A DNA stretch of 64,000 nucleotides from positions 124,001 through 188,000 of the forward strand of contig JAQXDW010000007.1 of assembly GCA_029251165.1 (NCBI GenBank), read 5' to 3'. The notes beneath the pieces were generated by a model that saw only the letters and a program-made list of their open reading frames with translations, had not been told where the DNA came from and did no database searches. This DNA is from Myxococcota bacterium. Lineage in GTDB: Bacteria; Myxococcota_A; UBA796. Position 1 is the first letter of the stretch; the number at the start of each line of letters is the position of its first letter. This document shows positions 1-8,677 of the stretch, piece by piece. A program made the translations under genes and the position numbers.

Positions 1-2868
1 GAGATGCGGGAGATCTTTCCCGACGACGGCCCCGCCCTGGACATCACCGTCGAGATCGCTGAGCGGTGTCACTTCCAGTACAAGATGGCGCCGCCTTACT
101 TCTTCCCTGCGACAAACCCTCCAGACAAAGATCCCGAGCCGCCGCCAGACCTCCCTGCCGATGCCAAGAAGCCCCGAGCGGACACTGCGGCGAACTGGGA
201 GTACTTCTACAAGGCCTATCCTCCGCCAGCCAACTTCCAGATGCCAGACCCAGACAAGGACGGCTTCGTGCCTCCGCATCCCGACGGGGCCGGCAGCATG
301 GCGGGCTACTTTGAGTGGTACTGCGCCGAGGGTCTCCGCCGGAAGCTGCCCGATCTCGATGAGGCGCTGCACGAGGAGTACTGGAAGCTGCTGGACTACG
401 AGATGGGCGTCATCCTGCAGATGGGCTTCCCCGCCTACATGCTGATCGTGGCGGAGTTCATCAACTGGTCCAAGGACAACGGCATCCCCATCGGGCCGGG
501 GCGAGGCTCCGCAGCCGGAAGCCTGGTCGCCTGGGTGATGCGCATCACCGACATCGATCCCATTCGCTACGGCCTCATCTTCGAGCGGTTCCTCAACCCC
601 GAGCGGGTGAGCATGCCGGACATCGACATCGACTTCTGCCAGGACCGCCGGGAAGAGGCGATCGAGCACGTCCGGGTGAAGTACGGCAGAGAGCTGGTCA
701 GCCAGATCATCACGTACGGAAAGCTCCAGGCCAAGGCTGCGCTCAAGGACGTCGCGCGCGTGCTCGGGGTCGAGTTTCAGTCCGCAGACCACATCGCCAA
801 GCAGGTCCCGCCGGTCCTCGGCATCAAGCTCAAGGATGCCCTGCTCGAAGAGAAATTCGCCGCCCTTGCCGACGGCGATCCGCTGGTGGGCCGGGTCAGC
901 AAGCTGGCGCTGCGGGTCGAGGGCATGACCCGGCAGACCGGCGTCCACGCTGCCGGTGTCGTCATCGCAGACCGCCCCCTCGTCGAGCACGCCCCGCTCT
1001 ACCGAGATGGTCCAGAGGGCGGACCGGTCGTGCAGTACGACATGAAGTCCGCCGAGAGCATCGGGCTGATCAAGTTCGACTTTCTCGGGCTCAAGACCCT
1101 CGATCAGATCCGAGATGCGGTGATCATGATCCACCGCAACACCGGCGAGCTCATCGACATGGGCAAGGTCGATGTCGAGGACGAGGCCACCTACAAGCTG
1201 CTTCAGAAGGGCGACTCGCTGGGCGTCTTCCAGGTCGAGTCATCGGGCATGCGCGAGCTGCTCACCCGGCTTCTTCCAAACAACATCGACGACCTCATCG
1301 CGCTCCTGGCGCTGTACCGCCCTGGCCCGCTCTCCAGCGGCATGGTCGACAACTTCATCGACTGTAAGCATGGCCGGAAGAAGATCGAGTACCCCCACCC
1401 TGACCTGGAGCCGATCCTCAAGAACACCTACGGCTCCATCGTCTACCAGGAGCAGGTCATGCAGACCGCCCAGGTCATGGGCGGCTACTCACTGGGCGGT
1501 GCTGACCTCCTGCGCCGGGCGATGGGCAAGAAGAAGGTCGAGGTCATGGTCGAGCAGAAGATCATCTTCGTCGATGGTGCGGTCAAGAAGGGCTACGACA
1601 AGGGGCTCGCTGGAGACGTCTTCGACCTCCTCGCCTACTTCGCCGGCTACGGATTCAACCGGGCTCACTCCGCGGCATACGGGGTCGTCAGCTACCAGAC
1701 GGCCTGGCTCAAGGCGCACCACCGCGCGGAGTACATGGGCGCGCTGATGAGCATCGAGTCCAACAACACCGACAAGGTCCTCGCCTACATCGGCGACTGC
1801 AAGCGCGCCGGCATCAAGGTGCTTCCCCCCAACGTCAACGAGAGCTACAAGGCATTCAACGTCCCGAAGAACGACCGCCGGATCATCCGGTTCGGGCTGT
1901 CTGGGGTCAAGGGCGTCGGAGACGGTGCGGTCGCGGCCATCATCGAGGCACGAGAGGCAGACGGCGACGAGTTCAAGGACTTTATGGACTGCCTGGAGCG
2001 GCTGGACCTGAAGCGGGTCAACAAGAAGGTCCTGGAGAACCTCATCAAGTGCGGGGCGTTTGACTGGACGGACAACAACCGCCGGCAGATGCTCAAGGGC
2101 CTGCCCGGCGCGATCACCACCGCGCAGAAGATCCAAGACGACCGCACCGCCGGTCAGACCAGCCTGTTCGGTCTCATGCCCGCTGCGGTCGCGCCGCCCA
2201 CGCTCACCCTCCCCGACGTCGGCGAGTGGCCCACCGCCCAGAAGCTGTCTCACGAGCGAGACGCACTCGGGCTGTTCATCACCGGTCACCCTCTGGAGGC
2301 ATTCCAGGACATCGTCCCCACGGTCACCACCTGCCCGGTGCTGAGCCTCGAGAACGAGGGCGCGGACCGAAACGTCACTGTCGCCGGCATGGTCAGCGCG
2401 TTCCGGGTCATCAAGACCAAGCGCGGCTCCAAGATGGCGTTCGCGACCATCGAGGACGCCACCGGCGCAGTGGAGTGCGTGTTCTTCTCCGATCCCTACA
2501 CCCGCTCCGCGCGCGTGCTCACGTCCGGCCAGCCCATCCTGGCGCACGGGAAGCTGGAGAAGAAGGCCGACGGAGTCAAGATCCTCGCAGAGAACGCAGA
2601 GCTGCTCGCCGAGGTGAGAGAGCGCCGGACCCGACAGGTCGACCTGCTGCTGGATGCCGATGAGCTGTCCAGCGAGCGAATCACCGAGCTCAAGACGCTC
2701 CTCCAGGGCAGCCAGGGCAGGTGTCCGGTGCACATCCACCTGCGCTACCCGGGCAAGGGACAGGCGACCATCAAGCTGCCCGACACACTAAAGGTCATCC
2801 CTGATGAGATCCTGATGCAGGGTCTCGAGTCGCTGTTCCGTCGCTCTGATGTCCCCCAGCTGAGGTAA
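1..2868 (+). CDS. dnaE: DNA polymerase III alpha subunit (5' end outside window)
   Basis: Replicative DNA polymerase, the catalytic subunit of the C-family holoenzyme. The visible 955 codons lack the N-terminal PHP domain, so the gene starts upstream of base 1; family members are about 1150 residues. Numbering from the ATG at base 4, the GPGRGSAAGSL motif and the catalytic PDIDIDF motif (Asp206, Asp208) are intact. The finger, helix-hairpin-helix and C-terminal OB-fold regions follow (the OB-fold around GMVSAFRVIKTKRGSKMAF). Between the end of the PHP region and the palm, roughly residues 35-100, there is a proline-rich stretch that the E. coli protein lacks. It ends 6 bases before the next gene and may be co-transcribed with it. 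The identity is certain; only the true start is unseen. Confidence 0.97.
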   Translation, partial: EMREIFPDDGPALDITVEIAERCHFQYKMAPPYFFPATNPPDKDPEPPPDLPADAKKPRADTAANWEYFYKAYPPPANFQMPDPDKDGFVPPHPDGAGSMAGYFEWYCAEGLRRKLPDLDEALHEEYWKLLDYEMGVILQMGFPAYMLIVAEFINWSKDNGIPIGPGRGSAAGSLVAWVMRITDIDPIRYGLIFERFLNPERVSMPDIDIDFCQDRREEAIEHVRVKYGRELVSQIITYGKLQAKAALKDVARVLGVEFQSADHIAKQVPPVLGIKLKDALLEEKFAALADGDPLVGRVSKLALRVEGMTRQTGVHAAGVVIADRPLVEHAPLYRDGPEGGPVVQYDMKSAESIGLIKFDFLGLKTLDQIRDAVIMIHRNTGELIDMGKVDVEDEATYKLLQKGDSLGVFQVESSGMRELLTRLLPNNIDDLIALLALYRPGPLSSGMVDNFIDCKHGRKKIEYPHPDLEPILKNTYGSIVYQEQVMQTAQVMGGYSLGGADLLRRAMGKKKVEVMVEQKIIFVDGAVKKGYDKGLAGDVFDLLAYFAGYGFNRAHSAAYGVVSYQTAWLKAHHRAEYMGALMSIESNNTDKVLAYIGDCKRAGIKVLPPNVNESYKAFNVPKNDRRIIRFGLSGVKGVGDGAVAAIIEAREADGDEFKDFMDCLERLDLKRVNKKVLENLIKCGAFDWTDNNRRQMLKGLPGAITTAQKIQDDRTAGQTSLFGLMPAAVAPPTLTLPDVGEWPTAQKLSHERDALGLFITGHPLEAFQDIVPTVTTCPVLSLENEGADRNVTVAGMVSAFRVIKTKRGSKMAFATIEDATGAVECVFFSDPYTRSARVLTSGQPILAHGKLEKKADGVKILAENAELLAEVRERRTRQVDLLLDADELSSERITELKTLLQGSQGRCPVHIHLRYPGKGQATIKLPDTLKVIPDEILMQGLESLFRRSDVPQLR

Positions 2869-2874
2869 GACGCC

Positions 2875-3627
2875 GTGCTGTTTTTGTTGTGCAGTTTAGC
2901 CCTTGCTTTCGATCCCGTTCTCGAAGAGGTCAGCGGGGGCCATATTGACTGGAGCGCGCTTGAGCTGGAGGTCACCATCACCAGCCAGCACACCACCGGG
3001 GCGTGGCAAGACCGCCGCCTGCAAGAGCAAGATGCCCACGACCGACTCACCTCGATCATCGACAAGATCGCCGCAGACATCGAGGTCACTCCGGGGCTGA
3101 CCGCCGGCTCGCTGATGTCCGGCTCAGACGCACTCGCCGCTCGCCTCTCTGACGGACTCCGGAGATGGGGAGTCGAGGAAGCCCGCTACTACCACCGCGG
3201 TGGTGTTGCGCTGGATGGCTCACTGGATCTGCGGATCTGGCTGGCTCCAGCCCTCGTCGAGCAGGCTGGCGCTGAAGACCTCCCCATCACGGGTGAGGCC
3301 ACCGGTCTGCTCGTTGATGCACGCGGACACCGGCTCACGCTCACCCTCTCTCCAGAGCTGACCACCGCGACCGGTCAGCGGATCGTGCATGTCTCCGCCC
3401 TCTCTGAGAACACAGCTCGGATGCGAACTCCCGTCATCTATGTCAGCGACCCCGCCGATCCACGGACCGCCTCCCGGGCCGGTGACGCCCCCATCTTCGC
3501 CGCCGTTGCCGAGGTACAAGACGGGGTGATGATCCTCGATAGCGCGAGCGCCGCACGCCTCACCGCTCAGGACCAGATCCCCGCCCTGGTCGCTGCGGGT
3601 CGAGTGGTCGTGGTGGTGGACCGATGA
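2875..3627 (+). CDS. Secreted conserved protein, LPP20/FlgT-like
   Basis: This is a 250-residue protein with a GTG start. A short hydrophobic leader (MLFLLCSLALAFDP) suggests export. The middle and C-terminal parts hold a pattern I associate with a deltaproteobacterial conserved family. It has a helical segment, then a 'GLLVDARGHRLTLTLSPEL' strand motif, then a 'DAPIFAAVAEVQDGVMILDSASA' segment. The similarity to LPP20/FlgT-type envelope proteins is by eye only. It is translationally coupled to the downstream permease by an ATGA overlap. No catalytic residues are evident, and the function is unknown. Confidence 0.7.
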   Translation: MLFLLCSLALAFDPVLEEVSGGHIDWSALELEVTITSQHTTGAWQDRRLQEQDAHDRLTSIIDKIAADIEVTPGLTAGSLMSGSDALAARLSDGLRRWGVEEARYYHRGGVALDGSLDLRIWLAPALVEQAGAEDLPITGEATGLLVDARGHRLTLTLSPELTTATGQRIVHVSALSENTARMRTPVIYVSDPADPRTASRAGDAPIFAAVAEVQDGVMILDSASAARLTAQDQIPALVAAGRVVVVVDR

Positions 3628-4826
3628 TGCGTCGCAGATCTCACAGCTCCTCCGCCGGCCAGCGCCGCCGCAGGAGGATGGTTCGACGAAACGACCCCGG
3701 CATCCGCGCGGCGCCGCTGTGGGGCAAGGTCCTATGGGGAGCCGGGTTTACCCTCATCGGCATTGCGCTGCTGTGGGTGCTCCGTCCGGTGTTCGCGGTG
3801 CTCGCTGGAAGCGCCGGGCTTGCCTACGTCCTCGATCCGCTGATCGACTGGATGGAGGCACGTGGACTGTCCCGCGAGGGAAGCATCGGGGTGCTGTTTC
3901 TCAGCCTGTTCACCCTCTCCATTCTCACCCTGCTGCTGCTGGTGCCATCGTTCGTCGTCCAAGGTGAGCAGTTTGTCGAGGATCTCGCCCCGTTTATCCA
4001 CAACCTCCCCGAGCAGCTCGCCCCGGCGCTGAGCTGGATCTCTGACAAGACCGGCTACCAGATCCCCCTGGACCTCTCCGATCTTCAGAGCACCCTCCCC
4101 GGCCTCATCTCAGACAACGCCCCGAAGCTACAGGCCTGGGCGACCACCCTCACGCAGGGGCTCCTCACACAGGGCATCGGCCTGCTCGGCGCGATCGTCA
4201 ACCTCACCCTGATGCCGATCTTCATCTATTACCTGCTGCGGGACTGGGACCGGATGGTCGATGCCATCGCCAAGCTCATCCCGATGCAGTACCGCAGCCG
4301 GGTCTCTCGGGTCGCCGTGGAGGTCGACGGCCGGCTGGGCGCATTCGTTCGCGGTCAGATCACAGTCTGCTTGGCCCTCGCGGTGCTCTACAGCACCGGG
4401 CTGCTGCTGGTTGGTATCGATCTTGCGATCCCGGTCGGCGTGCTCAGCGGGCTGCTGTTCATCGTGCCCTACCTCGGTACTGCCGTCGGCATCGTGCTCG
4501 GCGTGCTGCTGGCGCTGATGAAATTCGGCTTCTCGAGCAAGGTGCTCGCGGTCTTGCTGGTGTTTGGCATTGTCCAGGGAATCGAGGGCTACCTGCTGAC
4601 CCCCCGCATCGTCGGCGACAAGGTCGGCCTCCACCCGCTCGTGGTGATGATCGCCCTCATCGTCGGGGGATCTCTGCTGGGGATCTGGGGGATGCTGCTG
4701 GCGATCCCGATCACCGCAGTGCTCTCTGTGCTCGGCACCGAGTATCTCCAGGACTACTTCGACAGCGTGGTCTTCAAGGGCGCTGCGGAGGTGGCGTCAG
4801 AAGACGCAGCGGAAGAGACCACGTGA
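3624..4826 (+). CDS. AI-2E family transporter (TqsA/PerM-like permease)
   Basis: This is a 400-residue inner-membrane protein. An Arg/Ser-rich cytoplasmic N-terminus of about 30 residues is followed by the family arrangement of paired hydrophobic helices. A soluble middle segment (around DLAPFIHNLPEQLAPALSW) comes next, then a C-terminal helix bundle. The bundle has the family hallmarks 'GQITVCLALAVLYSTGLLLVG', 'GLLFIVPYLGTAVGIVLG' and 'PRIVGDKVGLHPLVVM'. Family members export autoinducer-2 or other small molecules, or act as Na+/H+ antiporters; the substrate cannot be told here. It overlaps the gene before it by ATGA and lipB after it by GTGA, so the three are probably one transcript. Confidence 0.92.
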   Translation: MMRRRSHSSSAGQRRRRRMVRRNDPGIRAAPLWGKVLWGAGFTLIGIALLWVLRPVFAVLAGSAGLAYVLDPLIDWMEARGLSREGSIGVLFLSLFTLSILTLLLLVPSFVVQGEQFVEDLAPFIHNLPEQLAPALSWISDKTGYQIPLDLSDLQSTLPGLISDNAPKLQAWATTLTQGLLTQGIGLLGAIVNLTLMPIFIYYLLRDWDRMVDAIAKLIPMQYRSRVSRVAVEVDGRLGAFVRGQITVCLALAVLYSTGLLLVGIDLAIPVGVLSGLLFIVPYLGTAVGIVLGVLLALMKFGFSSKVLAVLLVFGIVQGIEGYLLTPRIVGDKVGLHPLVVMIALIVGGSLLGIWGMLLAIPITAVLSVLGTEYLQDYFDSVVFKGAAEVASEDAAEETT

Positions 4827-5473
4827 TCCGCCACCAGTGGCGAGGACGGGTCCGGTACGGAGAGGCCCTGGCAGCCCAGCGCCGGCACCGAGATGCCATC
4901 CTCGCTGGAGCGGCAGAGGAGACCATCTGGCTCCTTGAGCACGAGCCTGTGATCACCGTCGGCCGACGTCCAGCTCCTGGAACCCCCTCCGCAGAGACCC
5001 TCGCCGCCCTCGGCGTCGACTTCCATGCCGTCGAGCGGGGTGGGCTGGCGACCTGGCACGGCCCCGGACAGCTCATCGCCTATGTCATGGTCGACGCTGC
5101 CACGCGCCGCATCGGCGTAAAGGGACTGGTCTGCGCGGTCGAGCAGGGCGTGATCAGCTGGCTGACGGAGCGGGGCATCCAGGCGCAGCGCAGACCGGGA
5201 TACCCCGGCGTCTGGGTGGCGGGGGAGATCCCGCAGAAGATCTGCGCTGTGGGCATGCACTTTCGGCGTGGCGTCTCCATGCATGGCATTGCCCTGAATA
5301 TCTCTCCAGACATGTCGGGTTTTTCACTGATTACACCGTGCGGGATTACCGACGGAGGTGTGACCAGTTTCGCTCGTCTCCAGGGTACTGCGCCTCCTGT
5401 CGAAGAGGCAGCGAGCAGCCTCGGAGCCGCCCTCGCGACTGCCATCGCCAATCAGGAGAAGAAATCCGCTTGA
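4823..5473 (+). CDS. lipB: Octanoyl-[acyl-carrier-protein]:protein N-octanoyltransferase LipB
   Basis: Cytoplasmic enzyme that transfers octanoate from acyl-ACP to the lipoyl domains of 2-oxoacid dehydrogenases and GcvH, the first step of lipoate synthesis. It has 216 residues, normal for the family, with a GTG start overlapping the previous stop. The signature RGG...TWHGPGQL is present, as are the catalytic Lys139 (QKICAVG) and Cys173 (ITPCGI) that form the acyl-enzyme pair. Lipoyl synthase (lipA), often adjacent, is not in this window. Identity is firm. Confidence 0.96.
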   Translation: MIRHQWRGRVRYGEALAAQRRHRDAILAGAAEETIWLLEHEPVITVGRRPAPGTPSAETLAALGVDFHAVERGGLATWHGPGQLIAYVMVDAATRRIGVKGLVCAVEQGVISWLTERGIQAQRRPGYPGVWVAGEIPQKICAVGMHFRRGVSMHGIALNISPDMSGFSLITPCGITDGGVTSFARLQGTAPPVEEAASSLGAALATAIANQEKKSA

Positions 5474-5511
5474 CGCTCCCCTCGGTCACTGATTAAACCG
5501 TCAACGGTCAT

Positions 5512-5585
5512 TGGGATGTAGCTCAGTTGGCTAGAGCACCGTCCTGACACGGCGGGGGTCCCCGGTTCAAGTCCGGGCATCCCAA
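5512..5585 (+). tRNA. tRNA-Val (anticodon GAC)
   Basis: A cloverleaf folds cleanly. The acceptor TGGGATG pairs perfectly with CATCCCA at 5578-5584. The D arm is GCTC/GAGC, and the anticodon stem CCGTC/GGCGG encloses loop CTGACAC (anticodon GAC, 5544-5546). The T arm is CCCGG-TTCAAGT-CCGGG. The discriminator is A and CCA is not encoded. Confidence 0.95.
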
Positions 5586-5600
5586 TCAGAACAATGATCT

Positions 5601-5634
5601 GCAAGCCCGGTAAGCTTCTTACCGGGCTTGCTTT
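5601..5634 (+). terminator. Rho-independent terminator or attenuator after tRNA-Val
   Basis: A perfect 14-bp inverted repeat (GCAAGCCCGGTAAG / CTTACCGGGCTTGC) with a 3-nt CTT loop spans 5601-5631. It is followed by only three T residues. It lies 16 bases after tRNA-Val and 42 bases before rpmI. It could end the lipB/tRNA transcript or act as an attenuator for the ribosomal genes. Confidence 0.75.
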
Positions 5635-5675
5635 CGTCTCCTCCTCGAGATGAACACCCAAGCGCCGAGAGTTCC

Positions 5676-5873
5676 ATGCCCAAGATGAAGACCCACAGCG
5701 GAGCCAAGAAGCGTTTCAGCCTGACCGGCACCGGCAAGGTCAAGTTCAAGCGCGCGAAGATGCGGCACATCCTCACCAAGAAGAACGCCAAGCTTCGTCG
5801 CAACCTCCGCAAGAGTTCGACCCTCAAGCCGCAGGACGCCCGTCACGTTCTCTCCCTTCTCGGGAAGAGATAG
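5676..5873 (+). CDS. rpmI: 50S ribosomal protein L35
   Basis: A 65-residue basic protein of the large ribosomal subunit. The start at [14 protein letters not shown] is chosen because it matches the universal L35 N-terminus; an upstream in-frame codon at 5628 would add non-homologous residues. The typical Lys/Arg-rich body and the C-terminal 'HVLSLLGKR' region are present. In most bacteria it is preceded by infC (IF3); here a tRNA and a hairpin take that place. rplT follows after 114 bases. Confidence 0.97.
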   Translation: MPKMKTHSGAKKRFSLTGTGKVKFKRAKMRHILTKKNAKLRRNLRKSSTLKPQDARHVLSLLGKR

Positions 5874-5987
5874 ACCTGCTGAGGGTTCACACCTCACCAA
5901 CCGAGGTCCCTCCATCACGGAGCGATCTCAGACTCACCGCCACCGCCAACGGGCAGGGAAGCGGTCGAAAAATTAAAGGAGTCACCA

Positions 5988-6353
5988 ATGGCACGCATCA
6001 AGCGCGCACAGATTCGCAAGAAGAGCACTCAGAAGCTCAAGGCCCGCTCTAAGGGCTTCTTCCAGGGACGCGGCAACCAGCGTCGTCAGGCCATGGAGGC
6101 CGTCACCAAGGCGCGCACCAACTCCTACATCGGTCGCAAGCAGCGCAAGCGGCAGTTCCGTGCGCTCTGGATCAGCCGCATCTCTGCCGCCAGCAAGCTC
6201 AACGGCATGTCCTACAGCACGTTCATGCACGGGCTCTCCCTGGCTGGCATCGAGATCAACCGGAAGATGCTCTCCGAGATCGCCATCCATGACGAGGCCA
6301 CCTTCGCAAGCTTTGTCGCCAAGGCGAAGGCTGCGCGCGAGGCCGCAGCCTAA
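5988..6353 (+). CDS. rplT: 50S ribosomal protein L20
   Basis: A 121-residue protein that binds 23S rRNA early in large-subunit assembly. The N-terminus MARIKRAQIRKKSTQKLKARSKGFFQGR is nearly the family consensus apart from a short variation at the start. A strong ribosome site (AAAGGAG) precedes the ATG by 8 bases. The stop overlaps the next start by one base (TAATG), so the following lipoprotein is probably translated by re-initiation. pheS/pheT, usual neighbours, are absent. Confidence 0.97.
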   Translation: MARIKRAQIRKKSTQKLKARSKGFFQGRGNQRRQAMEAVTKARTNSYIGRKQRKRQFRALWISRISAASKLNGMSYSTFMHGLSLAGIEINRKMLSEIAIHDEATFASFVAKAKAAREAAA

Positions 6354-6793
6354 TGCTCATCGCGGTGCTGCTGGCTTGTACAGAAGGTGAAGAGAACGCC
6401 TACACCCGGTTCAACTCGGAATCCGACCAGCTTACCATTCAGGTCGGAACCGAGGAGCTCCTGGAGGCGGTCTCAGTCTCTCTGTACAGCACCACAGGCA
6501 CCGTCGAGATTGGTTCCGCGAGCGTCGATCCCGGCGGCGGACCCATCGGCACCATCCACACGCTGACCGTCGAGGTCTTTGATGACTGGGAGAACGAAGT
6601 CTCCCGGGTCAGCGTGCGCACCGACTCTGGTGATCGCGGCGAGGATGAATACGACCTTGAGGCCGACAGTGCCGACGAAGGTCTGTACCTGCGTGAGCTG
6701 AGCTCTGTGGGAGATGAAGGAGAGTCTCGTGAAGACACCTTCAGCATCTATGTCTGGGAAGACGACAGCACCACCAGCGACACCGGCGAGTAA
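6353..6793 (+). CDS. Small acidic lipoprotein
   Basis: A 146-residue protein with a very short leader ending in the lipobox LLAC, giving a predicted lipidated Cys9. The mature part is strongly acidic and beta-rich, ending in a Thr/Ser/Asp tail. I recognise no family. Its position inside a ribosomal/IHF locus, joined to rplT by a 1-base overlap, is unusual for an envelope protein. Coding is supported by the lipobox, the coupling and the lack of any competing frame. Confidence 0.7.
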   Translation: MLIAVLLACTEGEENAYTRFNSESDQLTIQVGTEELLEAVSVSLYSTTGTVEIGSASVDPGGGPIGTIHTLTVEVFDDWENEVSRVSVRTDSGDRGEDEYDLEADSADEGLYLRELSSVGDEGESREDTFSIYVWEDDSTTSDTGE

Positions 6794-6838
6794 TCGGCTC
6801 GGTCGGCACATGAGCTGACTTGAGCGATGAGAGGGGCA

Positions 6839-7129
6839 ATGAACGACACCCTTACGAAGGCAGTTCTGTCTGAGCGCATCCACGAGCGGGTCGGTGTGAC
6901 CCGCAAAGAGGCTGGAGAGCTGGTCGACAGTGTTCTCGGTCTAATGCAGGAGGCGCTGCTGGAGGGGGAGAAGGTCAAGATCTCCAACTTCGGCAACTTC
7001 GTCGTGCGAGACAAGTCCGCGCGCCGTGGTCGCAACCCACAGACCGGCGAGCCGCTGATCATCACCCGTCGTCGGGTCATGACCTTCAAGCCTTCTCAGC
7101 GTCTGCGCGACGCCATGAACAACCGCTGA
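6839..7129 (+). CDS. ihfA: Integration host factor alpha subunit (HU/IHF family)
   Basis: A DNA-bending nucleoid protein of 96 residues. I chose the ATG at 6839 (MNDTLTKAVLSERI), which follows GAGGGGC, over the ATG at 6827. The family landmarks are present: 'VTRKEAGELVDSVLGLM', 'GEKVKISNFGNFVVRDK', the beta-arm region 'RRGRNPQTGEPLII', and the C-terminal 'MTFKPSQRLRDAMN'. The 'RRVMTF.PS' ending, together with the neighbouring merR gene, favours the alpha subunit. Alpha subunits normally pair with IhfB, not seen here. Confidence 0.93.
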   Translation: MNDTLTKAVLSERIHERVGVTRKEAGELVDSVLGLMQEALLEGEKVKISNFGNFVVRDKSARRGRNPQTGEPLIITRRRVMTFKPSQRLRDAMNNR

Positions 7130-7179
7130 GGACACGGTCTCGCGGTATGCTGTGAAGGAATCCCCCCTAGGAGGCGGCA

Positions 7180-7554
7180 TTGGCTGGTAAGAGCACTCCC
7201 GAAGACGTACCGGACAAGCTGTACTTTCGGATTGGTGAGGTCGCTCAGAATGTGGGCGTAGACGCGCACGTTCTGCGCTACTGGGAGAGCGAGTTCAAGA
7301 TGAAGCCCCACCGCTCGTCCTCCGGACAGCGGCTCTACCGAAAGCAGGACCTCGCAGAGTTCCACCGCATCAAGCACCTCCTCCACGACGAGGGCTACAC
7401 CATTGCCGGTGCTCGCAAGGTTCTCAGCAGCGGCGGAGGTGCTGGCGGCGCTGTCGACAGCGCTCGCATCAAGGAAGCGCTCATTCGTGTCGAGAAGCTC
7501 CGCAATGATCTCGAGGCTTTCCGGCAGCGCATCACAAACACAAGACGATCCTGA
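7180..7554 (+). CDS. MerR-family transcriptional regulator
   Basis: A 124-residue DNA-binding protein with a TTG start preceded by TAGGAGGC. The N-terminal winged helix ([25 protein letters not shown]) and wing ([21 protein letters not shown]) are typical. A short helical tail ([17 protein letters not shown]) should be the dimer coiled coil. No effector-binding domain or metal-binding Cys pair is present. This MerR type commonly follows ihfA in proteobacteria, and that synteny supports both calls. Target genes are unknown. Confidence 0.9.
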   Translation: MAGKSTPEDVPDKLYFRIGEVAQNVGVDAHVLRYWESEFKMKPHRSSSGQRLYRKQDLAEFHRIKHLLHDEGYTIAGARKVLSSGGGAGGAVDSARIKEALIRVEKLRNDLEAFRQRITNTRRS

Positions 7555-7604
7555 CTTGCCCCGCTGGGGTGGCTTGATTACATGCGGGGAGCTTCATCAA
7601 CTGT

Positions 7605-7681
<77 letters not shown>

Positions 7682-7693
7682 CATCAAGAAGCT

Positions 7694-7728
7694 GACCTCG
7701 TCGGATCCCCACCGACGGGGTCTTCCTA
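7694..7728 (+). terminator. Probable terminator after tRNA-Pro
   Basis: An 11-bp stem (GACCTCGTCGG / CCGACGGGGTC, one G-T pair) with a 7-nt loop lies at 7694-7722. It is followed by the weak T-rich run TTCCTAATT. It is placed 12 bases after the tRNA, where an end of transcript is expected. Confidence 0.7.
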
Positions 7729-7896
7729 ATTCTGTGGCATGGCCCAAGGCCCCGCCGCAGCCGTCTCAGGCGTTGGTGTGCCGGCACGCTCTGAGGCCGG
7801 TGATGTACCCGCAACGAGCCGCACGCTCGAGCGGATAGGCCTCCTTCCGTCAGTTCGCGGTAGCGCTCCTTGCCTGCTGAGTTGTCTGTAGGACAC

Positions 7897-8652
7897 ATGC
7901 AGCTCCTCACCCTCATCACTGCCGCGTGCGCCGATCCGATCGTCCGCACCCTCCCCGCGTCCGTGGACACCATCCACCTCGACATCCCACGCTCTGAGCT
8001 GGTGATTCGCTACGATGATGCTGCGCTCCGCACCACGCTGACCGTCTTGACCCACACCTGGTGGCCGGGATGCGCGCTGATGCTCACCGGAGATCACGAC
8101 GCGGTCAGCGCCCGGATCGTTCACGACAGCGGTCTCGCAGGTCTCGCATGCCACAGCCCGGTGACGCTCGTGCTCGCCGGAGACAGCGTCCTGCAGGTCC
8201 ACCTCGCCGCCGGTGACATCACCACAGCCGCCACACCCGGCCACCAGGAGCTCCATGTGGGCACTGGACAGGTCCACGGAGTGATGTCTGAAGGCATCAT
8301 CCGAGTCGCTCAGGGACGGGTAGACCTCAGCCATCTGCACGCACCGCTCGACGTCCACATCCAGGTCGGCCACATCCAGCTCACCTACGACACCCCACCC
8401 AGCGGAGCCATCACCGCCCGCGCCGACATGGGGAGCGTCACCGTCACTCTCCCTGCAGCCTCTCCCGTGAGCCCCCAGGTCTACACCTCCATCGGCAAGC
8501 AGGAGCAACAATTTCCCGCTGGAGACGGGGCCATGGTCTGGGTGGAGTCAAGGCTCGGTCATGCACGCTTGCTCGCCGCTCAAGGGGAGCGCTCAGGCCA
8601 CGATGACCCCGGGGCGCCTCAGAGGCCTTCCGGACGACAGGATGCCCCCTGA
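7897..8652 (+). CDS. Secreted conserved hypothetical protein, DUF4097-like beta repeats
   Basis: A 251-residue protein. The ATG at 7897 is preferred over a TTG at 7870 because it gives a short hydrophobic leader with a lipobox-like end (LLTLITAAC). The body is rich in beta strands with a repeating 'G.I.......' rhythm ('AAGDITTAATPGHQELHV', 'VQVGHIQLTYDTPPSG'-like segments). That rhythm resembles DUF4097/adhesin-type beta solenoids; the family match is by eye. The last 30 residues are Gly/Arg-rich and may be disordered. The gene lies between the tRNA terminator and a J-domain gene and overlaps neither if the latter starts at 8678. Confidence 0.6.
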   Translation: MQLLTLITAACADPIVRTLPASVDTIHLDIPRSELVIRYDDAALRTTLTVLTHTWWPGCALMLTGDHDAVSARIVHDSGLAGLACHSPVTLVLAGDSVLQVHLAAGDITTAATPGHQELHVGTGQVHGVMSEGIIRVAQGRVDLSHLHAPLDVHIQVGHIQLTYDTPPSGAITARADMGSVTVTLPAASPVSPQVYTSIGKQEQQFPAGDGAMVWVESRLGHARLLAAQGERSGHDDPGAPQRPSGRQDAP

Positions 8653-8677
8653 GCTTCCAACACGCTACACAGGGAGG

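Noticed and set aside
1489-2739. 416-codon leftward frame opposite dnaE
   Set aside because: Shadow of the dnaE coding frame; no motifs and no start context.
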